Part shown: piece by piece, positions 1-5,906 of the stretch
Position numbering within the stretch: the first letter of the stretch is position 1
Layout: each line of letters opens with the position of its first letter
Source of the DNA: Chloroflexota bacterium
GTDB lineage: Bacteria; Chloroflexota; Dehalococcoidia; Dehalococcoidales; UBA3254
Assembly (NCBI GenBank): GCA_017860765.1
Contig: JAGDMY010000030.1
Span: forward strand, 1 to 9,882
Length of the DNA stretch: 9,882 bases
Direction: 5' to 3'
Position numbers and translations under genes: made by a program
Notes under the pieces: model-generated
What the model was told of the DNA's origin: nothing
The model's database searches: none
What the model saw: the letters and a program-made list of their open reading frames with translations, nothing else

Positions 1-262
1 CGATATTAAAGAATACTGGACTAATTTATATGGGGACACCGCCCTGGATGGTTCAGTTTCAGCCATGCGCTGCGGTTGGGACTTTTTCGGCCCTGAACGC
101 CTGATGTACGGAACGGATTATCCCTTCGGCAGAGAATTCGGCGAACAATTCGTGCGGGAAAACCTGGCCGCCCTGAAGAAGTTGAACCTTGAGAACCCAG
201 ATCTAAATAAAATCCTGGGAGAAAATGCCCGGAGACTTCTTAAAATAAATCATCCGGGCTGA
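1..262 (+). CDS. Amidohydrolase-2 family protein (ACMSD-like), C-terminal part
   Basis: This is the last 86 residues of a gene that enters from the left edge; the frame is open from base 2 to the TGA at 260-262, so the ATG at 65 is internal. The fragment has the typical tail of the amidohydrolase-2 family (metal-dependent TIM-barrel hydrolases and decarboxylases related to aminocarboxymuconate-semialdehyde decarboxylase). It contains the segment RCGWDFFGPERLMYGTDYPFG, in which the Asp of GTDYP (visible residue 39) corresponds to the family's C-terminal metal-ligand Asp. A helical end follows with the usual N-x-x-R-L-L pattern (NARRLLKI). The N-terminal HxH motif and substrate residues are outside the window, so the reaction cannot be named. 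The stop codon lies inside the left arm of a large hairpin (252-295). The gene is convergent with ftsA. The family call is fairly firm; substrate and pathway are unknown. Confidence 0.82.
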   Translation, partial: DIKEYWTNLYGDTALDGSVSAMRCGWDFFGPERLMYGTDYPFGREFGEQFVRENLAALKKLNLENPDLNKILGENARRLLKINHPG

Positions 263-295
263 GTCAATCGAAAAACCGATTTGAACAGCCCGGAT
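252..295. terminator. Nested inverted repeat at the 3' end of the amidohydrolase gene
   Basis: A perfect 10-bp inverted repeat, ATCCGGGCTG (252-261) and CAGCCCGGAT (286-295), encloses a second imperfect stem, TCAATCG with CGATTTGA (one bulged T), around an A-rich loop. The left arm includes part of the amidohydrolase stop codon. Read on the - strand, the hairpin is followed by a T-rich stretch (GATTTATTTTA, 251-241), so it could be a second, fail-safe terminator for ftsA transcripts. Read on the + strand it has no U-tract, so it may protect the 3' end or act only as part of the bidirectional terminator zone. The pairing is seen directly; the termination role is inferred. Confidence 0.5.
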
Positions 296-319
296 ATACT
301 CAGCGGTTCAATAAGAAAA

Positions 320-343
320 GCCGGGGTCTTTCCCGGCCATTTT
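320..343. terminator. Bidirectional intrinsic terminator between amidohydrolase and ftsA
   Basis: A perfect 6-bp GC-only stem, GCCGGG (320-325) and CCCGGC (332-337), has a 6-nt loop. On the - strand it is followed by CTTTTCTTATT, a good U-tract just after the ftsA stop codon at 352. On the + strand it is followed by CATTTT, a weaker tract that would serve the amidohydrolase gene. It sits in the gap between two convergent genes, as expected for a shared terminator. Confidence 0.75.
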
Positions 344-351
344 CCAGCGGA

Positions 352-1554
352 CTATCTGAACATCTGAAGAATTTGCGAAAAAAATCCGCGAATGCCCCCG
401 GGTTTATTAAACCAGTTGGAGGTACCCCGGTTCTTCATACTCCAGAGCACCAGGCCCACGCTGGTAGCATAAGCCGGGTTGCTCAAGGCTTGAATTGAGA
501 CCCCGCTCAAGCTGATGGGCGTACCTATCCTGACCGGCATCTTGGTCAAGGCAGCAGCCGTCTCGCCGATGCCCGGAATATTGGCACAACCACCTGTGAG
601 GACTATGCCAGCGGGGATCAGGCCGGCTGACCCTTCTCCTGGCAAGTCCAGGACAATAAGACGGATAATTTCTTCTGCCCGGGCCCGTATTATTTCACAG
701 AGGGCCTGGAAGTTCACGCTCTGGCCACCATCCCCCACAGTTTTGTCCGGGTCCGCATTCTCATCGGAAGGAATGAGGGTGCCATATCTTTTTTTCATCT
801 CTTCGGCCAGTTCGTAGGACAACCCCAGACCGGAGACAATATCCGTGGTGATCTGGTGACCGGCCGCAGGGAGGACCGAAGTATGATAAATACTGCCATC
901 TTTAATAATGGCGATATCGGTGGTGCCTCCGCCAATATCGGCAATCAAAACACCTGCCAGCTTTTCTTCCTCCGCCAGGACAGCTTCAGCGCTGGCCAGA
1001 GGTTCGAGCACCAGGTCTTCCACATTGACGCCGAGGCTTTTGATGACCCTGATCAGGTTTTGCACCGAGGCGGTGGCGGCGGTAATGAGATGGACATTGA
1101 TTTCCAGCTCGTTACCATTCATTCCCGACGGATTTTTTACTTCCTGTCCATCCAATTTGTAAGAACGGGGAATAACGTGCAGTATCTTTTGCTCCGGGGG
1201 GATCTTGACATTCAAGGCCACATTCAAGGCACGCTTGAGATCTTCCGATTTTACGGTCATATCCGGCCGGGTAATGGCAATTGTGCCCTTGCTATTCATG
1301 GAGGTAATGTGTCGTCCGGTAACTCCTATGTAGGCCGATTGCAGTTTGTAACCGGCCATCACTTCGGCATGTCGGACTGATTCCCGGATGGACTCCTTGG
1401 CCTTGCCGATGTCTGCCACAAGGGCCTTTTCAATTCCGCGGGAGGGGGCAATGCCTACTCCCTGCACCCTTAACCCGGAAGTGCTGTCCATAACCCCCAT
1501 GATCGTACAGATCTTAGTCGTACCGATATCAATAGCTGCTATTTTCTTTTTCAT
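352..1554 (-). CDS. ftsA: Cell division protein FtsA
   Basis: FtsA is the actin-like ATPase that anchors FtsZ filaments to the membrane and recruits later divisome proteins. The 400-aa product has the actin/Hsp70-fold motifs in order: phosphate-1 AIDIGTTK (residues 7-14), phosphate-2 ADIGGGTTD (205-213) and adenosine motif IVLTGGCANIPGI (317-329). The FtsA-specific 1C (SHS2) region lies roughly at 85-165. After a flexible linker (375-386) the protein ends in GIRGFFSQILQMFR, a short amphipathic helix rich in Phe, Ile and Leu with Arg at both ends, as in the FtsA membrane-targeting tail. That tail separates it from MreB and DnaK relatives and favours FtsA over the pilus protein PilM. Length is normal for the family. 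The ATG at 1554 has only a weak upstream GGA (about 9 nt away). The gene lies 27 bp downstream of a 70-aa unknown gene and is probably co-transcribed with it. No ftsZ is adjacent. Two hairpins follow the stop. Confidence 0.92.
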   Translation of the reverse strand: MKKKIAAIDIGTTKICTIMGVMDSTSGLRVQGVGIAPSRGIEKALVADIGKAKESIRESVRHAEVMAGYKLQSAYIGVTGRHITSMNSKGTIAITRPDMTVKSEDLKRALNVALNVKIPPEQKILHVIPRSYKLDGQEVKNPSGMNGNELEINVHLITAATASVQNLIRVIKSLGVNVEDLVLEPLASAEAVLAEEEKLAGVLIADIGGGTTDIAIIKDGSIYHTSVLPAAGHQITTDIVSGLGLSYELAEEMKKRYGTLIPSDENADPDKTVGDGGQSVNFQALCEIIRARAEEIIRLIVLDLPGEGSAGLIPAGIVLTGGCANIPGIGETAAALTKMPVRIGTPISLSGVSIQALSNPAYATSVGLVLWSMKNRGTSNWFNKPGGIRGFFSQILQMFR

Positions 1555-1581
1555 TTATATTTCCATTTTACGAAGGTCTAT

Positions 1582-1794
1582 TTAACCTTTTTCCTCGCGG
1601 TAGTGGACATTCCACCTCTGGCAAAGATTATCAAGCCATTTCTTCATCTCGGGCTTATCCATTCTTTTCAATTCCGCCAGGAAACCGTGTAAAAGCTCGC
1701 CTCCACTCATCCCGGGGGTCGGTTCGGCCGGGCCCGGCAGGTTGATGTAGACTGTCTCTGTCATTTGCTTTTTGAAATCAATAGCGGTTCCCAT
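1582..1794 (-). CDS. Small protein of unknown function, upstream of ftsA
   Basis: This 70-aa hypothetical protein resembles no family I recognise. The start at 1794 is chosen because a strong Shine-Dalgarno AAAGGAG (1806-1800) is 5 nt from it. An adjacent ATG at 1797 is only 2 nt from that site, and an upstream in-frame ATG at 1863 has no such site and would add a Cys/Leu-rich stretch encoded across the promoter-proximal leader. The protein is soluble-looking: a polar N-terminus, a Pro/Gly-rich segment (about 20-31, NLPGPAEPTPG), then a charged helical half (32-62, with GGELLHGFLAELKRM and a Lys/Trp-rich stretch). It has one Cys (58) and no signal peptide or membrane segment. It is the first gene of a likely two-gene unit with ftsA, so a division-related role is possible, but that rests on position alone. 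The strong SD and clean spacing support a real gene. Confidence 0.68.
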   Translation of the reverse strand: MGTAIDFKKQMTETVYINLPGPAEPTPGMSGGELLHGFLAELKRMDKPEMKKWLDNLCQRWNVHYREEKG

Positions 1795-1799
1795 CATTT

Positions 1800-1806
1800 C
1801 TCCTTT
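1800..1806 (-). promoter_or_regulatory. Shine-Dalgarno site of the 70-aa gene
   Basis: AAAGGAG on the - strand lies 5 nt upstream of the ATG at 1794. It decides the start: the ATG at 1797 is too close, and the ATG at 1863 lies upstream of the site. Confidence 0.7.
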
Positions 1807-1875
1807 AAATAAAATTTTACATATTAAATAATAAGCTTTCCATCTTCCCGGGGACAAAGTCAAGCTTTGGTTTAA

Positions 1876-1887
1876 TTAAAGGCGTTG
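1876..1887. repeat. Direct repeat copy 1 (TTAAAGGCGTTG), downstream of the promoter start point
   Basis: TTAAAGGCGTTG matches the second copy at 1912-1923 (TTTAAGGCGTTG) in 11 of 12 positions, in the same orientation, 36 bp apart. This copy would lie just downstream of the predicted start of the ftsA-unit transcript, where a bound repressor could block it. Confidence 0.45.
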
Positions 1888-1898
1888 AGCTTTACCCT

Positions 1899-1927
1899 AT
1901 TATAAACCTTTTTTAAGGCGTTGGTAA
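1899..1927 (-). promoter_or_regulatory. Putative sigma70-type promoter for the small gene and ftsA
   Basis: On the - strand a perfect -10 hexamer TATAAT (1904-1899) is preceded, after 17 bp, by TTACCA (1927-1922), which matches 4 of 6 bases of the TTGACA consensus. Transcription would start near 1892, giving a leader of about 100 nt before the ATG at 1794. The region is clearly AT-rich relative to its surroundings. A near-identical 12-bp direct repeat flanks the core (see the repeat entries). Not tested; the -35 match is modest. Confidence 0.5.
1912..1923. repeat. Direct repeat copy 2 (TTTAAGGCGTTG), next to the -35 box
   Basis: This is the second copy of the 12-bp direct repeat. It touches the proposed -35 hexamer of the - strand promoter and covers part of the spacer. 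It also includes half of the symmetric CCTT-TTTT-AAGG element at 1907-1918. A regulator-binding role is an inference from position only. Confidence 0.45.
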
Positions 1928-2032
1928 TAACCTTTTCCGTTATTTTAACATCCAAATAGAAACAATATCCGGAGATTTTCCCCGGGATATGCCTGAAATA
2001 TATGACTTAGTCGCCGCATCGGATGAAAAATA

Positions 2033-2063
2033 TTTCAATCTGTGCCTGTCATTATGTTAAAAT
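2033..2063 (+). promoter_or_regulatory. Weak candidate promoter of sbcC (possibly leaderless mRNA)
   Basis: TTTCAA (2033-2038) and TAAAAT (2058-2063, 5 of 6 to the -10 consensus) are separated by 19 bp, slightly long. If used, transcription would begin at about 2070-2073, at or next to the ATG of sbcC, which has no Shine-Dalgarno sequence. The two observations fit a leaderless transcript, but each is weak alone. Confidence 0.25.
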
Positions 2064-2072
2064 TAAATAACC

Positions 2073-4643
2073 ATGATTCCGATCAGATTAGCTCTGCGCA
2101 ATTTCATGTGCTATCGAGACAACGTCCCGCCGATTAACTTTGAAGGAATTCATATCGCCTGCATTAGCGGGAACAACGGAAATGGCAAATCAGCGCTGAT
2201 TGATGCCATCACCTGGGCGCTTTGGGGACAGACCCGGGCCGCCAGCGATGATGAATTGGTACATGCCGGCCAGCCCGAGGTCGAGGTGGAGTTCGAGTTC
2301 GCGGTTGGCCAGCAGCGTTACCGGATTATTCGCAGGCATGCCAAACCCCGCTCGCCAAAAAGTTCCGGGCAAACCCTTCTGGAGTTTCAGACCTTTACTG
2401 CGGAGGGCTATAAGGCCCTGACCGGCGACTCCGTCACCCGGACCCAGCAAAAAATCACCCAAACGCTGCACATGGATTATGAGACCTTCATCAATAGTGC
2501 TTTTTTACGCCAGGGCAGGGCTGACGAGTTCACTAAAAAGCGCCCCGGCGAGCGCAAGCAGGTGCTGGGAAACATCCTCCAGCTGGCAGTCTATGATGAA
2601 CTGGAAACCCGGGCTAAAGAGATGGCTAAAGAGCAGGAGACGCTGGTCACCCAGCTTGAATCCACTCTGGCCGGCATTCAGGATGAGCTGTCCCAACAAC
2701 CCCTTCATCAGGCCGAATATGAACGGGCTCAAAGTAAGCTCGGGCAATCCGAGAGGGCGATTCGCGATCAGGAATCCCGCTTGACCAGTCTGAGGAAAGA
2801 CAAAGAAGCCCTGGAGAATAAGAAAACGCAGCTGGCGGAAATAGCCGCTCATCTAAAGGATACTGAGCGCAACTACGCGCTCTGGAATGAGCAGGCGCAG
2901 CAATGCCGGACCCGCATCGCGGGCTACGAGAACCTTATCTCCCGGCGGTCCGGCATAGAAGAATCCTATCAACGCTTCACGGAAACCCGGCAGCGCTGCC
3001 AGGAACTGGACCAAAAATTCAAGCGGGTAAACACCCTGATACAGAGCCAGCACCGGCTGGAAATGGCGGTTATTAAAGCCGGGGAGGATCTGAACCGGTC
3101 TCATGCTGTGGCCCAAAATAAAATTCAAGAACTGGAACACTCAGCGCAAAAATTGCCCCGGCTGCAGGAGGAGATGAAGGAGATAGCAGGTCATCTGGCA
3201 GCCCTGGAGGAGGCCGACCAAAAACTCCAGGAGAAGCGGGAGAGCTCCAGGCACCTGCGGGCGAGAGTACACCTGCTCGAAGCGGAAAAGGTCCGCTTTC
3301 TCCATGAGATCGAACAGGTCGAAGATAAACTTAAAATACTCACCGGTCAAAGCGGCATAACCTGCCCTCTCTGTGACTCAGAGCTGGGAGCGGAAGGCCA
3401 AAAACGTATCGAAAGCAAATATCAGGCGGAGAAGGCCTCTAAAAGTGAGGCTTTCCAAAACAGTCAGAGCGAATTACAGGCTAGGGGAGCAGAACTAAAA
3501 GCACTGGAAAATGACCTCCAGCAATCAGAATCCAGGTTAAAGCTCTCGAGAGAGATGGGTCAGACCCGCTATGGCAACCTCAATAAGGCTATTCTTGATG
3601 CTGAAGAAGCCAGACAGAAAATAGTTGAGGAGAGAACATCGCTGGGCGAGATTGAGCGGAAACTGGCCAGTCGGGACTTTGCCACCCGCGAGCAAGCCGC
3701 TCTGGCGGAGACCGAGAAGGAGATCGAGTCCATCGGCTATGATGCCCAACACCACGAAAACCTGCGTCTGCAACTGGCGGACCTCCAGCAATATGAATCG
3801 CCCAAACGCCAACTGGAAGAGGCAGACAGACTTATTCTCCGGGAAAAGGAAACCGAAGCCCAGGCCGGTCGGACGGTGGCTGAGCTAACCGCGAAAATCG
3901 AGTCCGCCAACCGGCGGAGGCAAGCCCTGCTCTCTGAGATAGAAGCCCTGGCGGAGGTCGCTGGCGAGTTGACCCTGGCAGAGGCTGAATACCAGCGCCT
4001 TCAGGCTGCTCAGAAGCAGATAGAGGTGGTGCTGGGCGGGGCCAGGGCCCAGATGGAAAGATTGGCCGAACTGGCCCTAAAAAAGGGCGAGAAAGAAATC
4101 CTTCTTTCTCAAGCCACCCAACAGGAAAGGATATTCAGAGACCTGGCACAGGCTTTCAGCAAAAAGGGGCTTCAGGCAATGCTAATTGAAATCGCAATCC
4201 CCGAAATAGAGGCCGAATCCAATAAGCTGCTGGCGCGCATGACCGATAACCGGATGCATATTAAAATGGAAACCCAGCGCGAAACCAAAAAGGGCGATAT
4301 CATGGAAACGCTGGATATTAATATCTCTGATGAGCTGGGTACGCGCAACTATGAGATGTTCAGTGGAGGAGAGGCCTTCCGCATCGATTTCGCCATTCGC
4401 GTCGCCCTCTCCAAGCTTTTAGCCCGCCGAGCAGGAGCGCCTTTGCCCACGCTTATTATTGACGAAGGCTTCGGTACCCAGGACACTACCGGCATTGAGA
4501 AGATCAAAGAGGCCATTACATCGATTCAGGATGATTTTGAGAAAATCCTGGTAATTACGCATATTGCCGATTTCAAGGACTCTTTCCCCATGCGGATTGA
4601 AGTCGTTAAGACCGCGGAGGGGTCTACTATTTACCTCAACTAG
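2073..4643 (+). CDS. sbcC: SbcC/Rad50-type SMC-like nuclease ATPase subunit
   Basis: SbcC/Rad50 is the ATPase of the SbcCD (Rad50-Mre11) complex, which processes DNA ends, hairpins and protein-blocked breaks. The 856-aa product has the full architecture: an N-terminal ABC half with Walker A GNNGNGKS (33-40) and a Q-loop region FLRQGRADEF (144-153); a first coiled coil rich in Glu, Gln, Arg and Leu (about 175-425); the zinc hook CPLC (431-434) used for dimerisation; a second coiled coil (about 440-690); then the C-terminal ABC half with signature FSGGEAFR (763-770), Walker B LIIDEGFG (794-801) and the H-loop ITH (828-830). No key motif is missing. It is shorter than E. coli SbcC (about 1050 aa), mainly through shorter coils. 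The ATG at 2073 is the first possible start in frame (a TAA lies at 2064-2066), and it has no SD. The nuclease partner sbcD is not in the window; in many genomes it lies directly upstream. The 3' end overlaps the convergent MFS gene by 8 bp. Confidence 0.93.
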   Translation: MIPIRLALRNFMCYRDNVPPINFEGIHIACISGNNGNGKSALIDAITWALWGQTRAASDDELVHAGQPEVEVEFEFAVGQQRYRIIRRHAKPRSPKSSGQTLLEFQTFTAEGYKALTGDSVTRTQQKITQTLHMDYETFINSAFLRQGRADEFTKKRPGERKQVLGNILQLAVYDELETRAKEMAKEQETLVTQLESTLAGIQDELSQQPLHQAEYERAQSKLGQSERAIRDQESRLTSLRKDKEALENKKTQLAEIAAHLKDTERNYALWNEQAQQCRTRIAGYENLISRRSGIEESYQRFTETRQRCQELDQKFKRVNTLIQSQHRLEMAVIKAGEDLNRSHAVAQNKIQELEHSAQKLPRLQEEMKEIAGHLAALEEADQKLQEKRESSRHLRARVHLLEAEKVRFLHEIEQVEDKLKILTGQSGITCPLCDSELGAEGQKRIESKYQAEKASKSEAFQNSQSELQARGAELKALENDLQQSESRLKLSREMGQTRYGNLNKAILDAEEARQKIVEERTSLGEIERKLASRDFATREQAALAETEKEIESIGYDAQHHENLRLQLADLQQYESPKRQLEEADRLILREKETEAQAGRTVAELTAKIESANRRRQALLSEIEALAEVAGELTLAEAEYQRLQAAQKQIEVVLGGARAQMERLAELALKKGEKEILLSQATQQERIFRDLAQAFSKKGLQAMLIEIAIPEIEAESNKLLARMTDNRMHIKMETQRETKKGDIMETLDINISDELGTRNYEMFSGGEAFRIDFAIRVALSKLLARRAGAPLPTLIIDEGFGTQDTTGIEKIKEAITSIQDDFEKILVITHIADFKDSFPMRIEVVKTAEGSTIYLN

Positions 4644-5886
4644 CGGAAGGCCCTCTCCGCCTGACCTTCTTGGGAGATTTCAGCGACAAACCTATAAAGA
4701 GAGCGATCACCACCATCACCAGGCATAGCACAAAAGCCCAACGATAGCTCCCACCGATATCAAATAGATATCCGGCCACCACCGGACCGACCGCTCCGCC
4801 GGCACAATAGCTAAAACTGAAAATGGCCGTGACGACCCCTAAAATGGCTAAGCCGAAGAGGTCAGCCGCAATCAACGATTGCAGACAGGACAGGCCTCCG
4901 TAGCCAAAACCAAAAACGACGGCAAAGGCATACAACTTCCAGAGGTTGTCCGAGAACTGCAGCCAGATTAAGGAGCCGGTCAGGAGGCCCAGGCAGATGA
5001 TCGTCGAAACCTTGACCCGCAGCCTGTCGGTGATGCTCCCCATGCCAATCCGGCCAACCAGGCTCAGACCGCCTAATACTGATAAGACGGTGGCAGCGTT
5101 AATATCCGAAATCCCGATGCCGGTGGCGTAAGGCACCATGTGCACGATTATAGTCAACAAAGCCAGACCAAAACCAAAGTAAATAAGGGACACCATCCAG
5201 AACTGCCGGGTATAAAAAGCCTCTTTAAGAGAGAACCCGGGCAATGGCGAAACGTTGGGCGAACTGGTCCGCGCTTTGCCCTGCGGCGATAGGCCCATTT
5301 GCTCGGGGCTCTTGCGGATAAACTGGGCAGCTGTAACTACCACCACCAGGGTGGCAATGCCGATAATAAGGTAAGAAAGGCGCCAGCCATAGATAGCAAT
5401 AATCTGGGTCACCACGGGGGGTAAAACTATCGTGCCGAAGCTAATTCCTCCGCTCACTATGCCCGTCATCAGTCCGCGTCGGCCAACGAACCAGCGGGCG
5501 ACCGTGGAGACCGGCGGCGACCAGAATCCACCGACCCCGGCGGCTATCAGAACCCCGTACAGTAAATAGAATTGCCAGGTGTTCTGGACCAGGAACATCA
5601 ACATATAGCCCAGGGAAAGCAGGCCGGCGCTGAAAGTTACCACTATCCTGGGTCCCAGACGGTCGCTCAGCCGGCCGGCGAAAATACCCAGAAGACCGGA
5701 GACGAAAACCGCGATGGAAAAGGCCCCTGAGGTGACAGCCCTGGTCCATTGGAATTCATTCATGAGGGGACCAAAGAACACCCCGTAGGAGTAATAGATG
5801 CCCCACCCCAGCACCAGAACGATAAAAGAGGCTAAAACAATAATGTAGCCGTAAAAGAAACGCCGCCCCGTTGCCGTTGGTTTCAA
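4636..5886 (-). CDS. MFS transporter, monocarboxylate/oxalate-formate antiporter-like (second of tandem pair)
   Basis: This is an inner-membrane secondary transporter of the major facilitator superfamily: 416 aa with about 12 hydrophobic segments, split 6+6 by a polar central loop (about 190-222). Motif A is seen as GRLSDRLGPR (71-80) after TM2, and a degenerate second copy, GSITDRLRVK (283-292), follows TM8. The N-terminal FFYGYIIVL, the EFQWTRAVTS segment and the RRGLMTGIV stretch (136-144) resemble the MCT/OFA (OxlT-like) carriers. I cannot assign a substrate, and I see no Lys in TM11 like the one in oxalate carriers. The TTG start at 5886 is supported by GAGGAG (5896-5891) 4 nt upstream, and no later in-frame start precedes TM1. 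It starts 20 bp after its paralogue at 5907-7169, with no hairpin between, so the two are probably one transcript. Its stop overlaps the end of sbcC. The Arg/Lys-rich tail is expected to face the cytoplasm. Confidence 0.88.
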   Translation of the reverse strand: MKPTATGRRFFYGYIIVLASFIVLVLGWGIYYSYGVFFGPLMNEFQWTRAVTSGAFSIAVFVSGLLGIFAGRLSDRLGPRIVVTFSAGLLSLGYMLMFLVQNTWQFYLLYGVLIAAGVGGFWSPPVSTVARWFVGRRGLMTGIVSGGISFGTIVLPPVVTQIIAIYGWRLSYLIIGIATLVVVVTAAQFIRKSPEQMGLSPQGKARTSSPNVSPLPGFSLKEAFYTRQFWMVSLIYFGFGLALLTIIVHMVPYATGIGISDINAATVLSVLGGLSLVGRIGMGSITDRLRVKVSTIICLGLLTGSLIWLQFSDNLWKLYAFAVVFGFGYGGLSCLQSLIAADLFGLAILGVVTAIFSFSYCAGGAVGPVVAGYLFDIGGSYRWAFVLCLVMVVIALFIGLSLKSPKKVRRRGPSAS

Positions 5887-5890
5887 ATTA

Positions 5891-5896
5891 CTCCTC
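5891..5896 (-). promoter_or_regulatory. Shine-Dalgarno site supporting a TTG start
   Basis: GAGGAG on the - strand lies 4 nt upstream of the TTG at 5886, within the 20-bp gap between the two MFS genes. Confidence 0.65.
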
Positions 5897-5906
5897 GCCA
5901 GGATTT

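Noticed and set aside
856..1380. 174-codon open frame on the + strand opposite ftsA
   Set aside because: It lies fully within ftsA and shows low-complexity Gly/Asp/Gln content typical of antisense translation. FtsA motifs on the other strand are intact.
1795..1863. N-terminal extension of the small gene from the ATG at 1863
   Set aside because: The strong SD at 1806-1800 would be inside this extension, and no SD precedes the ATG at 1863, so the start at 1794 is preferred.
1926..1944. Inverted repeat AATAAC-N7-GTTATT in the divergent region
   Set aside because: Six AT-rich base pairs in an AT-rich intergenic stretch are expected by chance; no second copy was seen.
4643..4660. Possible terminator hairpin (GCGGA/TCCGC) after the sbcC stop
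   Set aside because: The stem is only 5 bp with an 8-nt loop and has no T-run on the + side; on the - side it lies in the MFS coding sequence.
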